Below are positions 50,817-59,594 of a DNA stretch of 64,000 nucleotides, in pieces. The first letter of the stretch is position 1; each line of letters begins with the position of its first letter. A program made the position numbers and the translations under genes. This DNA comes from Limnohabitans kasalickyi (GTDB taxonomy: Bacteria > Pseudomonadota > Gammaproteobacteria > Burkholderiales > Burkholderiaceae_C), in contig OZ248416.1 of the NCBI GenBank assembly GCA_965234325.1, forward strand, positions 186,001 through 250,000, given 5' to 3'. The notes beneath the pieces are model-generated. The model saw nothing but the letters and a program-made list of their open reading frames with translations, ran no database searches and was not told the DNA's origin.

Positions 50817-51167
50817 TCAATCGTTGATTTCGTCCAAATCGTCGTCTTCATGCAAGCCGTGGATGTCTTGATGTTCACTCACTGGGCGGATTGCGCGCAC
50901 GCCACCCTTGGCCAAGAGTTCCACATAAAACTGCGTGCCTTTGTCTGCGACGACAGCATCGATGCGTTCAATGATGGTGGCCAAATGCACCACTTCAGCA
51001 GCTTCTTCGGTGACGCCAAATTTGCAATCGAAGTCCCAAAAGTCTGCGCCTTCGGGTAGGTCGCGGCGGCGTTCACGCTTGATGTATTTGCGAATTTCGT
51101 GCTTGATGGCTTCGAGCAAACGGTCGGGGTGCTTGCCTTCAACGTGCAGTTGGAATGTTTTTTTCAT
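50817..51167 (-). CDS. DUF6172 family protein
   Basis: 116 residues. The start MKKTFQLHVEGKHPDRLLEA and the core KHEIRKYIKRERRRDLPEGADFWDFDCKFG match a small conserved proteobacterial family of unknown function (DUF6172 as I recall it). The C-terminus is very acidic (EDDDLDEIND). There is no signal peptide. It lies upstream of nothing obvious and 56 nt from the outer-membrane-type gene. Confidence 0.75.
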   Translation of the reverse strand: MKKTFQLHVEGKHPDRLLEAIKHEIRKYIKRERRRDLPEGADFWDFDCKFGVTEEAAEVVHLATIIERIDAVVADKGTQFYVELLAKGGVRAIRPVSEHQDIHGLHEDDDLDEIND

Positions 51168-51223
51168 GGAGGTCCTTCTAAGGAAAATACGCCGTGTCAG
51201 GACGAGAGAGTCTAAAAATGCAA

Positions 51224-51685
51224 TTAAGGCTTAAAGCGGTATTTGAGTTGGAAGCTGATGGCACCGTGTAATTTGTCTTGCACGGTGGGGACAAAGCTCA
51301 CGTTCAGGCCCAATTGTCGCCCTTCCAAGGCGACCACGGGAATGATGGCTGGAAACCAACCGCCTTGGTTGGCATTGGGGTAGCCGTTGAACCCACCGAC
51401 CACCGCACCCGCCTTGAACGGCCCGATGTCAAAAGGCATGACGTACAGACCCACATAGTGCGAGGTGGCGCGGTCGCTGTTTTCAAACACACCGGCAGTG
51501 ACCGAATAAACGTCGGTGAGTGGCACCTCAATACCCAGACCGGTGTTGACATTGTTCAGGTGTTTATCGCGTTCGAAATGGTGCGAGTAAAAGCCGGGAT
51601 TAACCCAGCTGCGCGCCAAATCGACGGCGTGCGCAGCTGGCATCAAAGCAGCTGCAGCTGCGAGGGCAAGAACCCGTTTTCTCAT
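51224..51685 (-). CDS. small exported beta-barrel-like protein
   Basis: 153 residues. Signal peptide VLALAAAAALMPAAHA (cleavage near 20). The mature part alternates short strands with Gly/Asn turns: NPGFYSHHFERDKHLNNVN, YVGLYVMPFDIGPFKAGAVVGGFNGYP, ending in the aromatic-terminated strand AISFQLKYRFKP, as outer-membrane barrels do. It resembles small conserved proteins also seen in phages, but I cannot name a family with confidence. It follows hemL with a 4-nt overlap on the same strand. Confidence 0.6.
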   Translation of the reverse strand: MRKRVLALAAAAALMPAAHAVDLARSWVNPGFYSHHFERDKHLNNVNTGLGIEVPLTDVYSVTAGVFENSDRATSHYVGLYVMPFDIGPFKAGAVVGGFNGYPNANQGGWFPAIIPVVALEGRQLGLNVSFVPTVQDKLHGAISFQLKYRFKP

Positions 51686-52977
51686 AACTGGGCAAACACC
51701 TCGCCAGCCACTTGCACGGTTTGTGCAATGTCTGCCTCGGTGTGTGCGCCACTCACGAACCCGGCTTCGTACAAAGCGGGGGCGATGTACACGCCGCGGT
51801 CAAGTAAGCCGTGGAACAGTCGGTTGAATTTGGGGCTATCGCTGGTCATGACCTTGGCGTAGTTTTGGGGCAACTCAGGCAACAAGAAGAAGCCAAACAT
51901 GCCGCCTTGGCAGTCGCCGGCGAAAGGCACACCAGCTTTGGCCGCCGCCGCAGTCAAACCATCGACCAAGCTCTGTGTGCGCGTGCTCAGGGTTTCAAAA
52001 AATCCAGGCTTGGCAATTTCTCGCAATGTGGCCAATCCGCATGCTGTGGCCACGGGGTTGCCACTCAAAGTGCCCGCTTGGTACACGGGGCCCGTGGGTG
52101 CCAGCTGCGACATGATGGCGCGAGGGCCACCAAACGCCGCAAGTGGCATGCCGCCACCAATGACTTTGCCCAGCACGGTCACGTCGGGTTTGAAGCCGGG
52201 AATCAGTTGGGCATAAACGCTTTGCGCGGAACCCAAGGCCACGCGGAAACCGGTCATGACCTCGTCAAACACAAACAGTGCACCGTGCTCGGTGCACAGC
52301 TCGCGGCAGCGCTTCATGAAGGGCACACTGGCGCGCACAAAGTTCATGTTGCCGGCAATGGGTTCGATCATCACGCAGGCCAATTCTTTGCCGTGCAAGG
52401 CAAAGGCTTCTTCCAGTTGGGCGATGTTGTTGTATTCGAGCACCAAGGTGTCGCGCACCACTTCGGGCGGCACGCCCGCGCTGGTGGGATTGCCAAAAGT
52501 CGCGAGCCCCGAGCCTGCTTTGACCAGCAAGGCGTCGGCATGGCCGTGGTAGCAGCCTTCAAACTTGATAAACTTGCTGCGGCCCGTGGCGCCTCTGGCC
52601 AAACGCAGCGCGCTCATGCCGGCTTCGGTGCCAGAGCTGACCAAGCGCACCATCTCCATGGAGGGCACATGCTTCAAAATTTCCTCGGCCAACTCAATCT
52701 CGCGCTCAGTTGGTGCACCGAAAGAAAAACCATCTAAGGCCGCTTTTTGGACCGCTTCCAAAACCACAGGGTTGCCATGGCCCAAGATCATGGGGCCCCA
52801 AGAGCCGATGTAGTCGATGTACTTTTGGCCATTGGCATCCCAAAAGTAAGCGCCTTGTGCGCGTTGCACAAAACGGGGTGTGCCGCCCACGGCACGAAAG
52901 GCACGTACGGGCGAGTTGACGCCGCCTGGAATTACTTGGGCGGCGCGGTCAAACAGGGCTTGGTTCAAGTCGGTCAT
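51682..52977 (-). CDS. hemL: glutamate-1-semialdehyde 2,1-aminomutase
   Basis: 431 residues. VNSPVRAFRAVGGTPRFVQRAQGAYFWDANG at the start, VSSGTEAGMSALRLARGATGRSKFIKFEGCYHGH, and the PLP lysine in VTVLGKVIGGGMPLAAFGG give a firm identification. It makes 5-aminolevulinate for tetrapyrrole synthesis. It begins 5 nt after the thiD-like gene. Confidence 0.97.
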   Translation of the reverse strand: MTDLNQALFDRAAQVIPGGVNSPVRAFRAVGGTPRFVQRAQGAYFWDANGQKYIDYIGSWGPMILGHGNPVVLEAVQKAALDGFSFGAPTEREIELAEEILKHVPSMEMVRLVSSGTEAGMSALRLARGATGRSKFIKFEGCYHGHADALLVKAGSGLATFGNPTSAGVPPEVVRDTLVLEYNNIAQLEEAFALHGKELACVMIEPIAGNMNFVRASVPFMKRCRELCTEHGALFVFDEVMTGFRVALGSAQSVYAQLIPGFKPDVTVLGKVIGGGMPLAAFGGPRAIMSQLAPTGPVYQAGTLSGNPVATACGLATLREIAKPGFFETLSTRTQSLVDGLTAAAAKAGVPFAGDCQGGMFGFFLLPELPQNYAKVMTSDSPKFNRLFHGLLDRGVYIAPALYEAGFVSGAHTEADIAQTVQVAGEVFAQL

Positions 52978-52982
52978 AGGGT

Positions 52983-53915
52983 TTAGTGCTTGGTTTCGTG
53001 ACGGGGAAGTGAGAAGTCTTCTGCGGTGGGCAGGCGTTCGTCGCTCTCGGTGGCGTTGTCATCCACCTCTGCCCAAAACATGCGGTCTGGCAAGGCGTGA
53101 CCCATGCCGGGTCTGAAACCACTGCTGAGGCTTTGGTCGAGAAATTCCAAAGCTTCATGGGTGGCTTCTTCGAGGTCTGAGCCTGTGGCCAACATGGCGA
53201 CCAAGGTGGCACTCAAGGTGTCCCCCGCGCCGGCAAAGATGGCATCGAAGCGTTCAAAACGCTCGCTCAACATGATGGTGTGTGCGGTGGCCAAAGCGTT
53301 TTCAATGTGTTGGTCGGGTTGGCTGATGCCGGTGACCAACACATAGGGCACGCCCATTTCGGCCGCGGCACGGGCAATGTCCCGTGGGCCCGGACTGCGC
53401 TCGTTGCGCCATTCAGGCAGTAACCAGCGCCACAAGGTGTTGTGGTTGCCGATCAGCAGGGTGGTTTGGGGCAAGATGAGTTCGCGAAAGGCATCCAAAT
53501 ACGCGTCGATCTTTGCGTCTTCCCACCACGACAAATTGGGCATGTAAGCGACCACGGGCACCTCGGCGTAATCGGTGCTGATTTCTGCAATCACGCTTAA
53601 GTTTTCAGGGTCGCCGCAAAAGCCAACCTTGATGGCACGAATATTCATGTCTTCCAGCACACTGCGGGCTTGTTCAGCCACAGCCTCATCGTCAAAGGCG
53701 ACATGGTCAAAAATTTCGGCGGTGTCGCGCAGATAGGTGCCGGTGACCACGGTCAAGCCATGCACCCCGATGGCGGCACAGGCCAGTACATCACCGCTGA
53801 GTCCGCCAGCACCACTGGGGTCGTTGGCATTGAACATCAGCACGCACGCTGGCGCTCCGAGCATGTCGTCAGGCAGCGTGGTGTCGGTGGGGGATGAGGA
53901 AATTTCTTGCGCCAT
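52983..53915 (-). CDS. thiD: hydroxymethylpyrimidine/phosphomethylpyrimidine kinase (ThiD)
   Basis: 310 residues, ribokinase fold. NDPSGAGGLSGDVLACAAIGVHGLTVVTG is the ThiD N-terminus and IFAGAGDTLSATLVAML carries the catalytic Asp in GAGD. It phosphorylates HMP for thiamine synthesis. Some ThiD-like proteins in this neighbourhood are divergent, so the exact substrate carries some doubt. It is followed by hemL and is divergent from the rubredoxin gene. Confidence 0.85.
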   Translation of the reverse strand: MAQEISSSPTDTTLPDDMLGAPACVLMFNANDPSGAGGLSGDVLACAAIGVHGLTVVTGTYLRDTAEIFDHVAFDDEAVAEQARSVLEDMNIRAIKVGFCGDPENLSVIAEISTDYAEVPVVAYMPNLSWWEDAKIDAYLDAFRELILPQTTLLIGNHNTLWRWLLPEWRNERSPGPRDIARAAAEMGVPYVLVTGISQPDQHIENALATAHTIMLSERFERFDAIFAGAGDTLSATLVAMLATGSDLEEATHEALEFLDQSLSSGFRPGMGHALPDRMFWAEVDDNATESDERLPTAEDFSLPRHETKH

Positions 53916-53965
53916 GGCCTATCTATACAATGCTTTTCATTCTATGTGCTGACGAAAGAAATGCT

Positions 53966-54133
53966 GTGGCGACTACTTGGATGTGTCTGATTTGTGGATG
54001 GATTTATGACGAAGAGGCTGGCGACCCTGAACACGGCATCGCCCCCGGTACAGCTTGGGCTGACGTGCCCATGAATTGGACCTGTCCCGAGTGCGCCGCA
54101 CGCAAAGAAGATTTTGAAATGGTGCAAATCTAA
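53966..54133 (+). CDS. rubredoxin
   Basis: 55 residues from the GTG at 53966. The in-frame upstream ORF has no good ATG and the GTG places Met just before ATTWMCLICGWIYDE, the normal rubredoxin start. The two iron-binding knuckles are CLICG and CPECA, holding one Fe. Rubredoxin passes electrons, for example to alkane hydroxylases or diiron oxidases. It is divergent from thiD; TATACAAT at about 53923 is a possible -10. Confidence 0.93.
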   Translation: MATTWMCLICGWIYDEEAGDPEHGIAPGTAWADVPMNWTCPECAARKEDFEMVQI

Positions 54134-54204
54134 GGCCCTGCTCAATTGGCTACGGACTTTTCACAAGTCTTCAGCGTGGATGGTTCAGTGGCCTGCTGAG
54201 CCAT

Positions 54205-55692
54205 TTATTTCACTTTTTTAACCACCGCATAACGTTCCAGCGTTTCCGTGCGCGCTTGCGCGTGATCGACGATGGGCTTGGGGTAGTCGCGGCCCAAGAC
54301 CAAGCCTGCCGCTTCGAGTTCCATGGGCTTGGCCAGCCAAGGCGCGTGGATGGCCGCATTGGGCAAATTGGCCAGCGCTGGCACGTAGCGGCGAATGAAT
54401 TTGCCTTCTGGGTCAAACTTCTCGCTTTGGCTGGTGGGGTTGAAGATGCGAAAGTACGGTTGCGCGTCGCAGCCGCTGGAGCTGGCCCATTGCCAGCCGC
54501 CGTTGTTGGCGGCAAGGTCAAAGTCGTTCAGGTGTTGGGCAAAGTACTGCTCGCCCCAGCGCCAATCAATGCCGAGGTCTTTCACCAAAAAGCTGGCCAC
54601 CACCATGCGCAGGCGGTTGTGCATGTAACCCGTTTGGTTGATTTGCGCCATCGCTGCATCGACCAGCGGATAGCCGGTGCGGCCTTCGCACCAAGCGGCA
54701 AATTGTTCTTTGTCGTGTTTGTTGTGGGCCCATTTGATGGCGTCGTACTCGGGCTTGAAAGCCGCGTTTACCACGCGCGGATGGTGGTGCAAGATTTGGT
54801 GATAAAAATCCCGCCAAATCAGCTCTGACAACCACACTTCGGCGCCCGCCGAGCCCGTCAACATCCGTTGATAGGCGGTGGACGCGAGTTGACGGATGGA
54901 CACCGTGCCAAAGCGCAAATGCACGCTCAGATAGCTCGGGCCTTTCACGGCTGGAAAGTTGCGGGTTTCGTCGTAACGGTCCATGCGGTCAAAGAAGTCC
55001 TCAAACAAAGCCAAGCCGCCGGGGCTGCCTGTGGGCACGTGCAAGGTGCTGAGGTTGGTGGGTTCAAACCCTAAATCGGCCAGCGTGGGCACGCTGGTTT
55101 GGTAGGCCTTGGGGCGCGCTGCCAAGGCTTTGATGTATTTGCCTACGGGGTAGCTGCGCAAAAAATACGGGTTGATTTTTTGCAGCCATGCATTTTTGTA
55201 GGGTGTGAACACACCGTAGGGCTTGCCCATTTGGGTCAGCACTTCGCTGCGTTCAAAAATGACGTGGTCTTTGTAGGTCTGAAAACCAATGCCTGCGTTG
55301 GCCAAGGCCCCACGCACTTGGGCATCGCGCGCCAAGGCCTCGGGTTCGTCATCGTGGTTGGCAAACACCTCTTGCACGCCCAATTCCTTGGCCAAACGGG
55401 GCACTTCGTCGGCGGCCACCGCATGGCGCACGATCAGGCCTGCGCCGGCTTGGCCTGCCATGGCATGTAATTCGGCATCCAAGGTGACCAAGGACTCGCG
55501 GATGAACTCCACCCGTCGGTCTTGGCGGGGCAGTTTGTCCAAAATGGCGCGGTCGAACACGAAGACGCAGTGCACGTGGGTGCAGCTTTTCAGCGCGTGG
55601 TAGAGCGCTGCGTTGTCAAAAGCCCGTAGATCGCGTCGAAACCACATCAGTCCACTGGCCACATGCGCGGTGTGGCGCGAAGTGTTTGGCAT
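54205..55692 (-). CDS. phrB: deoxyribodipyrimidine photolyase (class I CPD)
   Basis: 495 residues from the ATG at 55692 (AAAGG upstream; a GTG at 55698 is the alternative). N-terminal antenna domain (GLMWFRRDLRAFDNAALYHA) and C-terminal FAD domain (WASSSGCDAQPYFRIFNPTSQSEKFDPEG). It repairs UV pyrimidine dimers using blue light. It is divergent from yqgE, 22 nt apart. Confidence 0.95.
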   Translation of the reverse strand: MPNTSRHTAHVASGLMWFRRDLRAFDNAALYHALKSCTHVHCVFVFDRAILDKLPRQDRRVEFIRESLVTLDAELHAMAGQAGAGLIVRHAVAADEVPRLAKELGVQEVFANHDDEPEALARDAQVRGALANAGIGFQTYKDHVIFERSEVLTQMGKPYGVFTPYKNAWLQKINPYFLRSYPVGKYIKALAARPKAYQTSVPTLADLGFEPTNLSTLHVPTGSPGGLALFEDFFDRMDRYDETRNFPAVKGPSYLSVHLRFGTVSIRQLASTAYQRMLTGSAGAEVWLSELIWRDFYHQILHHHPRVVNAAFKPEYDAIKWAHNKHDKEQFAAWCEGRTGYPLVDAAMAQINQTGYMHNRLRMVVASFLVKDLGIDWRWGEQYFAQHLNDFDLAANNGGWQWASSSGCDAQPYFRIFNPTSQSEKFDPEGKFIRRYVPALANLPNAAIHAPWLAKPMELEAAGLVLGRDYPKPIVDHAQARTETLERYAVVKKVK

Positions 55693-55714
55693 GTTCACCC
55701 TTTAAAATTGCACT

Positions 55715-56353
55715 ATGACCGCTGATTCTGCCTCCATCAACTTGACGCATCACTTTTTGATTGCAATGCCCGGGTTGGAGGACGAGACTTTTTCTAAAAG
55801 TGTGGTCTATGTGTGCGAGCACACCGAACGCGGCGCCTTGGGGCTGGTGATCAACAAAGTCAGCGATTTGTCGATGCGTGGTTTGTTTGAAAAAGTCGAC
55901 TTGGATTTAAACCGTCCCGACTTGATTGACGCCCCTGTTTTGCAAGGGGGGCCTGTCCACACCGAGCGCGGTTTTGTCTTGCACGATGCCATGTTGGCCA
56001 ACCCCGATCCCGAACTCACCGACGAAGAGTCCGCTTTGAACGCGGTGTCCAAGCACGACGCCATTTACGCCTCCACCATGCGCATTCCAGGTGGCTTAGA
56101 AATGACCACGTCTAAAGACGTGCTCGAAGCCTTGTCGGCGGGGCATGGCCCACGCCGCGTGTTGGTCTCCCTGGGGTATTCGTCATGGGGCGAAGGTCAG
56201 TTGGAGTCGGAGTTGGCCGAGAACAGCTGGTTGACCGTGCCTGCGGATACCGCTGTGATTTTTGAAACGCCCGTGGCACAGCGTTACGAGCGCGCCATGG
56301 GTTTGCTGGGCTTGCAGTCGTGGATGCTGTCGAGCCAAGTGGGGCACGCATGA
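55715..56353 (+). CDS. YqgE/AlgH family protein
   Basis: 212 residues with HHFLIAMPGLEDETFSKSVVYVCEH and GALGLVINK, then GYSSWGEGQLESELAENSWL near the end, which are the UPF0301 signatures. Function is not firmly known; it is a predicted transcription-related protein. It overlaps ruvX by 4 nt, the conserved yqgE-yqgF pairing. Confidence 0.93.
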   Translation: MTADSASINLTHHFLIAMPGLEDETFSKSVVYVCEHTERGALGLVINKVSDLSMRGLFEKVDLDLNRPDLIDAPVLQGGPVHTERGFVLHDAMLANPDPELTDEESALNAVSKHDAIYASTMRIPGGLEMTTSKDVLEALSAGHGPRRVLVSLGYSSWGEGQLESELAENSWLTVPADTAVIFETPVAQRYERAMGLLGLQSWMLSSQVGHA

Positions 56354-56760
56354 GTGAAACGCGCGAGTTGCCTGCACACTTTCAATCGTTTTTGGCCTTT
56401 GACTTTGGTGTCAAACGCACGGGCGTTGCCTATGGCAGTCGCATGCTGCGTGATGCGCAGCCGCAAGCGACCGTCAATGCCGAGGGCGATGCGCGCTGGA
56501 CCTTGATCACCAAGCGCATTGCCGAGTGGCAACCCGATGCTTTGGTTGTGGGCATCCCGTTTCACCCCGACGGTGCCGCCCACGAGAACACGGCCAAAGC
56601 CAAAAAATTTGCACGCCAATTGAACGGACGTTTTAACTTGCCGGTGTTTGAAGTGGATGAGCGTTACAGCACCACCGAAGCCCACGCGCAAGGTGCCAAA
56701 GATGCCGACGCGGCATCGGCTTGCATCATCCTTAACCAATTTTTCAGGGAAAACTTATGA
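56350..56760 (+). CDS. ruvX: Holliday-junction resolvase-like protein RuvX (YqgF)
   Basis: 136 residues from the ATG at 56350. RNase-H-like fold with LAFDFGVKRTGVAYG and VFEVDERYSTTEAHAQ, the acidic metal-binding residues of YqgF. The protein processes the 5' end of 16S rRNA and may act on Holliday junctions. It overlaps yqgE by 4 nt; pyrR follows after a short gap. Confidence 0.93.
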   Translation: MSETRELPAHFQSFLAFDFGVKRTGVAYGSRMLRDAQPQATVNAEGDARWTLITKRIAEWQPDALVVGIPFHPDGAAHENTAKAKKFARQLNGRFNLPVFEVDERYSTTEAHAQGAKDADAASACIILNQFFRENL

Positions 56761-56797
56761 GCACCCATGTGAACCATTGCACGCACGGAGTTTGGGC

Positions 56798-57295
56798 ATG
56801 AGCGGCAATCTTTTGCTTGATGCTGAGAGCTTGTATTTGGAGCTGCTCAAGGGCGTGCGCAGCATGCTAACGCCAGAGACCCGTTTGGTGGGCATTACCT
56901 CGGGCGGTGCTTGGCTGGCTGTGCGTTTGCAAAAAGATTTGAGCCTGGTAGGCGAGGCGGGCAGCATCTCATCGGCCATGCACCGTGATGATTTCTCCAA
57001 GCGCGGCTTGGCGGATGGTGGCGCCACCAAGCTGCCGTTTGAAGTGAACGGCGCGCACATCATCGTGCTGGATGACGTGCTGTACACCGGGCGCACTATC
57101 CGCGCCGTGCTGAACGAACTTTTTGATTACGGCCGGCCCGCCTCCGTGCAGTTGGCCGTCTTGGTCGATCGAGGTGGCCGCGAGTTGCCGGTGCAAGCCG
57201 ATTTCGCAGCCGCCCGTGTGGCCTTGCCCGCCAGTCAGTCGCTCGCTTTGGCCAAGGCCGAGAGCGGTGCATTTAATTTTTCTGTGAAGGGCTGA
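56798..57295 (+). CDS. pyrR: PyrR-type uracil phosphoribosyltransferase/regulator
   Basis: 165 residues from the ATG at 56798. The PRPP loop VLDDVLYTGRTIRAVLNEL is diagnostic of PyrR. Related proteins regulate pyr genes in Gram-positive bacteria. In betaproteobacteria the gene sits ahead of pyrB-pyrC', where it may work as a phosphoribosyltransferase more than as an attenuator. I see no clear anti-antiterminator leader here. It ends 1 nt before pyrB. Confidence 0.93.
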   Translation: MSGNLLLDAESLYLELLKGVRSMLTPETRLVGITSGGAWLAVRLQKDLSLVGEAGSISSAMHRDDFSKRGLADGGATKLPFEVNGAHIIVLDDVLYTGRTIRAVLNELFDYGRPASVQLAVLVDRGGRELPVQADFAAARVALPASQSLALAKAESGAFNFSVKG

Positions 57296-57296
57296 C

Positions 57297-58259
57297 ATGC
57301 TCTACAAACGCAACCCACAACTCAACAAAAACGGTGAACTGATTCACCTGCTGTCGACCGAAGGTTTGTCGCGCAACATCTTGACGCACATCCTCGACAC
57401 GGCGGCCAATTTCACATCGGTCAACGACCGCGAAGTCAAAAAAGTGCCGCTGCTGCGTGGCAAGAGCGTGTTCAACCTCTTCTTTGAAAACAGCACCCGC
57501 ACCCGCACCACGTTCGAAATCGCGGCGAAGCGTTTGTCGGCCGACGTGTTTAATTTGGACATTGCGCGCTCGTCAGCTGCCAAGGGCGAATCGCTGCTCG
57601 ACACCATCGCCAACTTGAGCGCCATGGCGGCCGATATTTTTGTCGTGCGTCATGGCGAGTCTGGTGCGCCTTACCTGATTGCCGAGCACGTCGCACCGCA
57701 TGTGCATGTGGTTAATGCCGGTGACGGCCGTCACGCTCACCCCACACAGGGTTTGCTGGACATGTACACCATCCGGCATTACAAAAAAGACTTCACCAAC
57801 CTCACCGTGGCCATCGTGGGCGACGTGTTGCACTCGCGTGTGGCCCGCTCGGACATCCATGCGCTGACCACCTTGGGTTGCGCTGAAGTGCGCGTAGTGG
57901 GCCCCAAGACTTTGGTGCCCAGCGATTTGTCAGCCATGGGCGTACGCGTGTTCAACAACTTGGAAGAAGGCATCAAGGGCTGCGATGTGGTCATCATGCT
58001 GCGCTTGCAAAACGAGCGCATGAGTGGCGCCCTGTTGCCATCTAGCCAAGAGTATTTCAAGTCGTTTGGACTCACACAAGAGAAGTTGCAATTGGCCAAA
58101 CCCGATGCCATCGTCATGCACCCCGGGCCGATCAACCGCGGTGTGGAGATCGAGTCGGCGGTGGTCGATGGTCCACAAAGTGTGATCTTGTCGCAGGTCA
58201 CGTTTGGTATTGCTGTGCGCATGGCCGTGATGTCTATCGTGGCGGGGAATGAAGCATGA
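57297..58259 (+). CDS. pyrB: aspartate carbamoyltransferase catalytic chain
   Basis: 320 residues, ATG at 57297. The carbamoyl-phosphate loop NLFFENSTRTRTTFE and the aspartate-side MHPGPINRGVEI with HPTQ as GRHAHPTQGLLDMYT are present. It commits carbamoyl phosphate to pyrimidine synthesis. No pyrI regulatory chain is here. In this family the enzyme forms a dodecamer with the inactive PyrC' that follows with a 4-nt overlap. Confidence 0.96.
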   Translation: MLYKRNPQLNKNGELIHLLSTEGLSRNILTHILDTAANFTSVNDREVKKVPLLRGKSVFNLFFENSTRTRTTFEIAAKRLSADVFNLDIARSSAAKGESLLDTIANLSAMAADIFVVRHGESGAPYLIAEHVAPHVHVVNAGDGRHAHPTQGLLDMYTIRHYKKDFTNLTVAIVGDVLHSRVARSDIHALTTLGCAEVRVVGPKTLVPSDLSAMGVRVFNNLEEGIKGCDVVIMLRLQNERMSGALLPSSQEYFKSFGLTQEKLQLAKPDAIVMHPGPINRGVEIESAVVDGPQSVILSQVTFGIAVRMAVMSIVAGNEA

Positions 58260-59581
58260 ACATCCTGATTCAAAACGGCCGTGTCATGGACCCAGCCTCT
58301 GGGTTCGACCAAATTGCCGACGTGGTCGTCGCTGACGGCCATGTGTTGGCCATCGTCAAACCCGGTGAGGCCATGCCCGCAGGGTTTCGACCCAAGCAAA
58401 CCGTGGATGCCACGGGCTGTATCGTGGCGCCGGGCTTGGTCGACTTGCAAGTGCGCTTGCGTGAGCCAGGTCATGAGCACGAGGGTATGTTGGACTCCGA
58501 GCTAACTGCCGCAGTGGCCGGCGGCGTGACCAGCTTGGTGTGCCCGCCCGATACCGACCCCGTGTTGGATGAGCCCGGTTTGGTGGAAATGCTCAAGTTT
58601 CGTGCCGAGCGCTTGCATCGCGCGCATGTGTTTCCATTGGGCGCTTTGACCCGTGGCCTCAAAGGCGAAGTGTTGACCGAAATGGCGGAGCTGACCGAGG
58701 CGGGGTGTATTGGTTTTAGCCAAGCCGAAGTGCCTTTGGAAAATACCCAAGTCTTGCAACGTGCCTTGCAATATGCCTCCACCTATGGCTACACCGTCTG
58801 GTTGCGTCCGCAAGAGTTGCATTTGGGCAAAGGCGTGGCAGCCAGCGGTCCGTTGGCGACGCGTTTGGGTTTGAGTGGCGTGCCCGTAGCGGCCGAAACG
58901 ATTGCCCTGCACACCATTTTTGCGCTCATGCGCAGCACAAAAGCCCGTGTGCATTTGTGTCGTATTTCCAGCGCAGAAGGCGTGGCGTTGGTGCGTGCTG
59001 CCAAACAAGAAGGCTTGGCTGTGACCGCGGATGTCAGCATCAACTCGTTGCATCTGAGCGATCACGACATGGGCTACTTCGACAGCCGCGCCCGTGTGAC
59101 GCCTGTGTTGCGCCAACAACGCGACCGCGATGCTCTGCGCGCTGCCTTGGCTGATGGCACCTTGGATGCCTTGGTGTCTGACCACACCCCCGTGGATGCC
59201 GACGCCAAAGCCCTGCCGTTTGCCGAGGCTGAACCCGGTGGCACCGGCTTGGAACTTTTGCTGAGCTTGGCGCTGAAGTGGGCACAAGACAGCGGTGCAG
59301 GTCTGATGCGTGCGTTGGACGTGTTGACCGCACAGCCTGCCCGCGTGTTGCGTTCTGGCGCTGGCAAGGCCGCAGCGAAAGCCAGCGACGCAGGTCAATT
59401 GCACGTGGGTGGGGTGGCCGACTTGGTGGTGTTTGACCCGCAAGTGCAATGGCAAGTTTTGCCTGATGCCTTGCATAGCCAAGGCAAGCACACGCCGTTT
59501 GCGTTTGACATGACAGGCATGGCCTTGCCCGGACGCGTCAAAGCAACTTTGGTGGCGGGTCGCATGGCATATCAAGCGTGA
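58256..59581 (+). CDS. inactive dihydroorotase homologue PyrC'
   Basis: 441 residues, amidohydrolase fold (APGLVDLQVRLREPGHEHEG at about 58-76). In active dihydroorotase the start of this motif is D-x-H-x-H, the zinc site; here it reads Asp63-Leu-Gln65-Val-Arg67, so both metal histidines are gone. The later HHL.LT metal segment reads SINSLHLSDHD. The protein matches the non-catalytic PyrC' that stabilises PyrB in Pseudomonas-like class A complexes. A working dihydroorotase must be encoded elsewhere. Confidence 0.92.
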   Translation: MNILIQNGRVMDPASGFDQIADVVVADGHVLAIVKPGEAMPAGFRPKQTVDATGCIVAPGLVDLQVRLREPGHEHEGMLDSELTAAVAGGVTSLVCPPDTDPVLDEPGLVEMLKFRAERLHRAHVFPLGALTRGLKGEVLTEMAELTEAGCIGFSQAEVPLENTQVLQRALQYASTYGYTVWLRPQELHLGKGVAASGPLATRLGLSGVPVAAETIALHTIFALMRSTKARVHLCRISSAEGVALVRAAKQEGLAVTADVSINSLHLSDHDMGYFDSRARVTPVLRQQRDRDALRAALADGTLDALVSDHTPVDADAKALPFAEAEPGGTGLELLLSLALKWAQDSGAGLMRALDVLTAQPARVLRSGAGKAAAKASDAGQLHVGGVADLVVFDPQVQWQVLPDALHSQGKHTPFAFDMTGMALPGRVKATLVAGRMAYQA

Positions 59582-59594
59582 TGCGCGTTTTCTG

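Noticed and set aside
53894..53965. Longer rubredoxin start
   Set aside because: The upstream codons run through the promoter region shared with thiD and do not match any rubredoxin N-terminus; the GTG at 53966 fits.
56761..56797. Leader peptide or attenuator ahead of pyrR
   Set aside because: Only 37 bases separate ruvX and pyrR and no hairpin with a T run is visible.
58502..59575. 357-residue antisense frame over pyrC'
   Set aside because: Shadow frame with His/Gln-rich composition.
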